Shown here: one piece after another, positions 61,284-63,547 of the stretch | How positions within the stretch are numbered: position 1 is the first letter of the stretch | Layout: every line of letters starts with the position of its first letter | Assembly: GCA_001399805.1 (NCBI GenBank) | Contig: LIHJ01000055.1 | Span: forward strand, 1-63,547 | Direction: 5' to 3' | DNA: 63,547 bases | Source: Candidatus Bathyarchaeota archaeon BA1 | GTDB lineage: Archaea > Thermoproteota > Bathyarchaeia > Bathyarchaeales > Bathyarchaeaceae | Program-made: the position numbers and the translations under genes | Notes under the pieces: generated by a model | What the model saw: the letters and a program-made list of their open reading frames with translations, nothing else | What the model was told of the DNA's origin: nothing | The model's database searches: none

Positions 61284-61874
61284 GTGAGTGAGATGTTGGA
61301 TAAAAAGATGCACGAACTTGTTCATGACCTTTGGGAGAGCGAGGAGCCCTACACGGACCTGAAGTTCTGCGAGGTCCACTTTGAATACAAATTTGACGAA
61401 AAGAGCTTTCCCAAGCTAGCTAAAGAGATCCAAATGGAGGACATCCTAAGCGATGAAGAGCTCTCGGAGGACGAGAGGAAGAGGTTACTTAAAGAGATTG
61501 AGGAGGAGCCCCCAACCTTCGAGCAGTCCGACCCCGAGCTGATCGCAGAGGTTGCAGCGAGACGCCCATCCTTCGTCTTGGGTGGAGAGGCCGTAGCCAC
61601 GCTGAGCTTCTCGCTGCCCAGACACATCATGGAGGATGCAAAGGTGGAGACCATCGACGACGCCATCGAATTATTCGATAGCTACATCAAGGAGCTGAAG
61701 GAGCTTAAGGAACTGGCCGCGAAACACGGCGTAACCTTCAAATCAGACCATTTCATCGGCTTCAAAGCCGAACACACCGTTCCCTTCAAGCCAGACGAAA
61801 CACCCAGGCAAGTCCTCTCCAAAATCGAAAGGGACCTAGAGGCGTTCAGGGGAAAAGTAGACGAGTACGAGTGA
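61284..61874 (+). CDS. Conserved-looking hypothetical protein, about 196 aa
   Basis: An acidic protein: MLDKKMHELVHDLWESEEPY, CEVHFEYKFDEKSFPKLAKE, a charged segment (LSDEELSEDERKRLLKEIEE), then ARRPSFVLGGEAVATLSFSL and IELFDSYIKELKELKELAAK. No domain recognised. The GTG at 61284 is preferred because GGAGGG lies 8 nt upstream; the frame is open further to 61239. Confidence 0.6.
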   Translation: MSEMLDKKMHELVHDLWESEEPYTDLKFCEVHFEYKFDEKSFPKLAKEIQMEDILSDEELSEDERKRLLKEIEEEPPTFEQSDPELIAEVAARRPSFVLGGEAVATLSFSLPRHIMEDAKVETIDDAIELFDSYIKELKELKELAAKHGVTFKSDHFIGFKAEHTVPFKPDETPRQVLSKIERDLEAFRGKVDEYE

Positions 61875-62011
61875 GTAGCAGGACGCCCCTCAGAGAGACA
61901 TCCGAAAACCCAAACCTCCCCTTTTTCCGTTTATACCTGATTGAAGTCACCGTTAAAACTATTCTGCTACCATTAACATCTCCATCACTCTTTATCCCTA
62001 TATAGCGCGCG

Positions 62012-62160
62012 CTAGACACCCCAACCATTAAAGATTTCATGAACTTTTTCAACGTCCAACTCTGGAGCAACATACCCATGAAAATCCATAACCTTCAAAC
62101 AGTTTTCACCTAAGCCATTGATTATAGCGTGTTCGTAATAAGCATTTAATTTAAACCTCT
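62012..62160 (-). pseudogene. Gene relic of unknown family
   Basis: An open stretch of about 49 codons without a start, after an in-frame TAG near 62165, reads AYYEHAIINGLGENCLKVMD, FHGYVAPELDVEKVHEIFNG and stops at 62012. It has protein-like composition but no start and no upstream domain. Probably the C-terminus of a lost gene. Confidence 0.35.
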
Positions 62161-62277
62161 GCTAGGAAACCTTTTGGGAGGTTGTGGGAAGGGCTGACAT
62201 GGATGCCATGGTGTGGGCCCTCCAGCCAAGCTTGTAGCTTCTGCGCTCGGTTCTCCTAACCCTGGCACCGCGATCGC

Positions 62278-62421
62278 TTATGCCGCCCCTCCTTCCGCGC
62301 CTCGAGTAGGCCAAGTCATCAGTGTTCCGTTGCTATCAAGATGAAGCCCCGCTTTTTCGTCTGGGTTAAGCTTCCTTAGCTCTTTAAAGTATTCGATCAG
62401 CCTTTCAACGGAGGATAAGTC
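62278..62421 (-). pseudogene. Radical SAM-like gene relic
   Basis: An open stretch of about 47 codons reads ERLIEYFKELRKLNPDEKAG, LHLDSNGTLMTWPTRG and stops at 62278. The L-H-L-D-S-N-G-T-L pattern resembles the strand after the GGEP motif in activating-enzyme-type radical SAM proteins (L-D-T-N-G-x-L). The cluster-binding cysteines are absent, so it is dead. Confidence 0.4.
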
Positions 62422-62475
62422 TCATAGCGAAGGCAAAAAGCTAATAACTACGCTAACTCTTGGACAACAAAATAG

Positions 62476-63471
62476 ATGATGGGTATGTTGGCTATCAAAT
62501 TCTATCCAGAATCAGATAAGCCAGAATTTATTCAAGCTGCTCAAGAGTATCAAGACATTTGGAATAAAGAGGGAAAGCGTATAGTTGATGTTATTGAAAA
62601 AACTAGTGGTTTGAAATTTGTAGAAAAATCAATAAATGCCCTCGTCTTTGAAGGAAGAAGCTGTTCATACCCACTACTATTGAGAGAGAGTTATCCAAAA
62701 GAAGTTAAGAAAGCGATGCTTATTCACGAGTTGTGTCATAGATTGCTATCCGGAAATAATGTGAAGATTGAAGCTAAAGATTCCACTAAAAAATCTTTAG
62801 AAGTCCATAAAGCAATAAATCTGATATTATATGATATTTGGGCAGAGTTGTATGGCAGGAGCTTTGCAGATAGAATGGTTGAAAAAGAATCCAAATTAGC
62901 TATTGTTTATAGAAAAGCATGGAAGTGGGCTTTATCATTTAATAAGGAAGATGGAGCGAAAAAATTTTTGGAATTGAAAAACATTCGAATGGAAAAGGCT
63001 CATAGAAGTATTCGTAGGTGCAATATGGACGATGCTCAAGAAGTATTGTCTGTTATAAATAGAAGTAATGCAGACGCGTATGGAAAGATCATTCCACCGG
63101 AGTATTTCAAGGAGCCCGTTTTCACGTACGATAATATTCTGAAGAAATTTAGCGAAATGACTTTTTATGCCTATGAACTGAAGGGCAGAATTGTCGGCGT
63201 TGCTGCGTTGCAAACTGAGAGCCAACATTCAGGACATATACGCTTCGTTTACATACTTCCAGAACAACAAAGAAAAGGAATAGGGACATCTCTCGTAAGC
63301 TACATTGAAGCTGAAGCGAGAAAACTCGGGCTTAAGAATTTAAGAGTTCCCTATGTGGATACTAATGCACGCTGGGCTATAAACTTCTACATAAAATTAG
63401 GCTACAAAGTTGTTGAAAAGCGAGAAAAACCTTGGGGATACGACCTCTTCTTCGAAAAGGAGCTGCAGTGA
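62476..63471 (+). CDS. Metallopeptidase-like domain fused to GNAT acetyltransferase
   Basis: A 331-residue two-domain protein. The N-terminal part (about 1-170) has KKAMLIHELCHRLLSGNN, an H-E-x-x-H motif like that of gluzincin/SprT-type metallopeptidases, and NLILYDIWAELYGRSFADRM, where the aspartate/glutamate pair could bind zinc. The C-terminal part (about 175-331) is a GNAT: RRCNMDDAQEVLSVINRSNA, IRFVYILPEQQRKGIGTSLV, DTNARWAINFYIKLGYKVVE. The AT-rich codon use differs from the PHP-CPSF block, suggesting transfer. Inner methionines (codons 2 and 4) are alternative starts. Confidence 0.75.
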   Translation: MMGMLAIKFYPESDKPEFIQAAQEYQDIWNKEGKRIVDVIEKTSGLKFVEKSINALVFEGRSCSYPLLLRESYPKEVKKAMLIHELCHRLLSGNNVKIEAKDSTKKSLEVHKAINLILYDIWAELYGRSFADRMVEKESKLAIVYRKAWKWALSFNKEDGAKKFLELKNIRMEKAHRSIRRCNMDDAQEVLSVINRSNADAYGKIIPPEYFKEPVFTYDNILKKFSEMTFYAYELKGRIVGVAALQTESQHSGHIRFVYILPEQQRKGIGTSLVSYIEAEARKLGLKNLRVPYVDTNARWAINFYIKLGYKVVEKREKPWGYDLFFEKELQ

Positions 63472-63547
63472 AAGGAGAAAGAGGCACAGTCGATAATTGA
63501 CCCTCTTTGTTGGCTTTCTTAATCGAATGTGAAGGCTGGTTCTTTTC

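Overview
The window reads as a chromosomal segment of an archaeon of the TACK lineage, probably Bathyarchaeia-like. This is an inference from gene content: Orc1/Cdc6, MCM, GINS, both RFC subunits, Hel308, ribosomal protein eL38, archaemetzincin, an archaeal CPSF-type ribonuclease, PaREP1/HEPN proteins, frequent GTG/TTG starts, TATA-type promoters and short overlapping operons. There is no rRNA gene and no complete tRNA gene.

Layout. 1-7.2 kb: an edge-cut membrane protein, an APC permease, three PaREP1/HEPN genes, a HAD phosphatase, a decayed IS605-type tnpB and a PIN relic. 7.2-13.7 kb: the replication operon gins-mcm-hel308; mcm carries a 537-residue intein in its Walker A motif. 14.1-15.7 kb: a glutamate-synthase-like flavoprotein. 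15.9-20.1 kb: an AT-richer block with rfcS, a short rfcL and two Cys-rich small proteins, followed by the broken remains of a second rfcL that lost its ATPase core. 21-32 kb: metabolic genes and single small genes (tRNA-binding protein, pyruvate-kinase-C-like protein, MFS, GNATs, methyltransferase) mixed with many broken genes and a second decayed IS605-type element. 32.4-35.8 kb: moaC-moaB-moaA, a wHTH regulator and orc1/cdc6. 36-41 kb: a fourth PaREP1 gene and a run of secreted proteins with a membrane-bound wHTH protein and shared palindromic sites. 41-47 kb: UPF0282, a MOT1-like transporter, thrC, an AbrB-type protein, NUDIX, an endonuclease III-like glycosylase and a phosphoesterase.

47-58 kb is an accessory region. 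It holds wHTH proteins, a gene set with a COG2401-like ABC-ATPase/GNAT fusion broken by a stop codon, palindrome clusters, a DUF2283 pair, a truncated CARF gene head-to-head with a truncated methyltransferase, a solitary CRISPR-type repeat, a GC-rich structured non-coding stretch in front of an AbrB protein, a 52-residue protein, a LAGLIDADG endonuclease, and an RHH protein whose 3' end reads through a tRNA-Val 3' fragment. 58.3-61.9 kb returns to core genes (eL38, archaemetzincin, aCPSF-type nuclease, PHP phosphoesterase). The window ends with gene relics and a metallopeptidase-like/GNAT fusion.

The most unusual points are the apparent clamp-loader replacement (15.9-21.3 kb) and the structured-RNA cassette ending at the tRNA fragment (53.9-55.9 kb). 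Positions of short sites worked out by hand may be off by a base.
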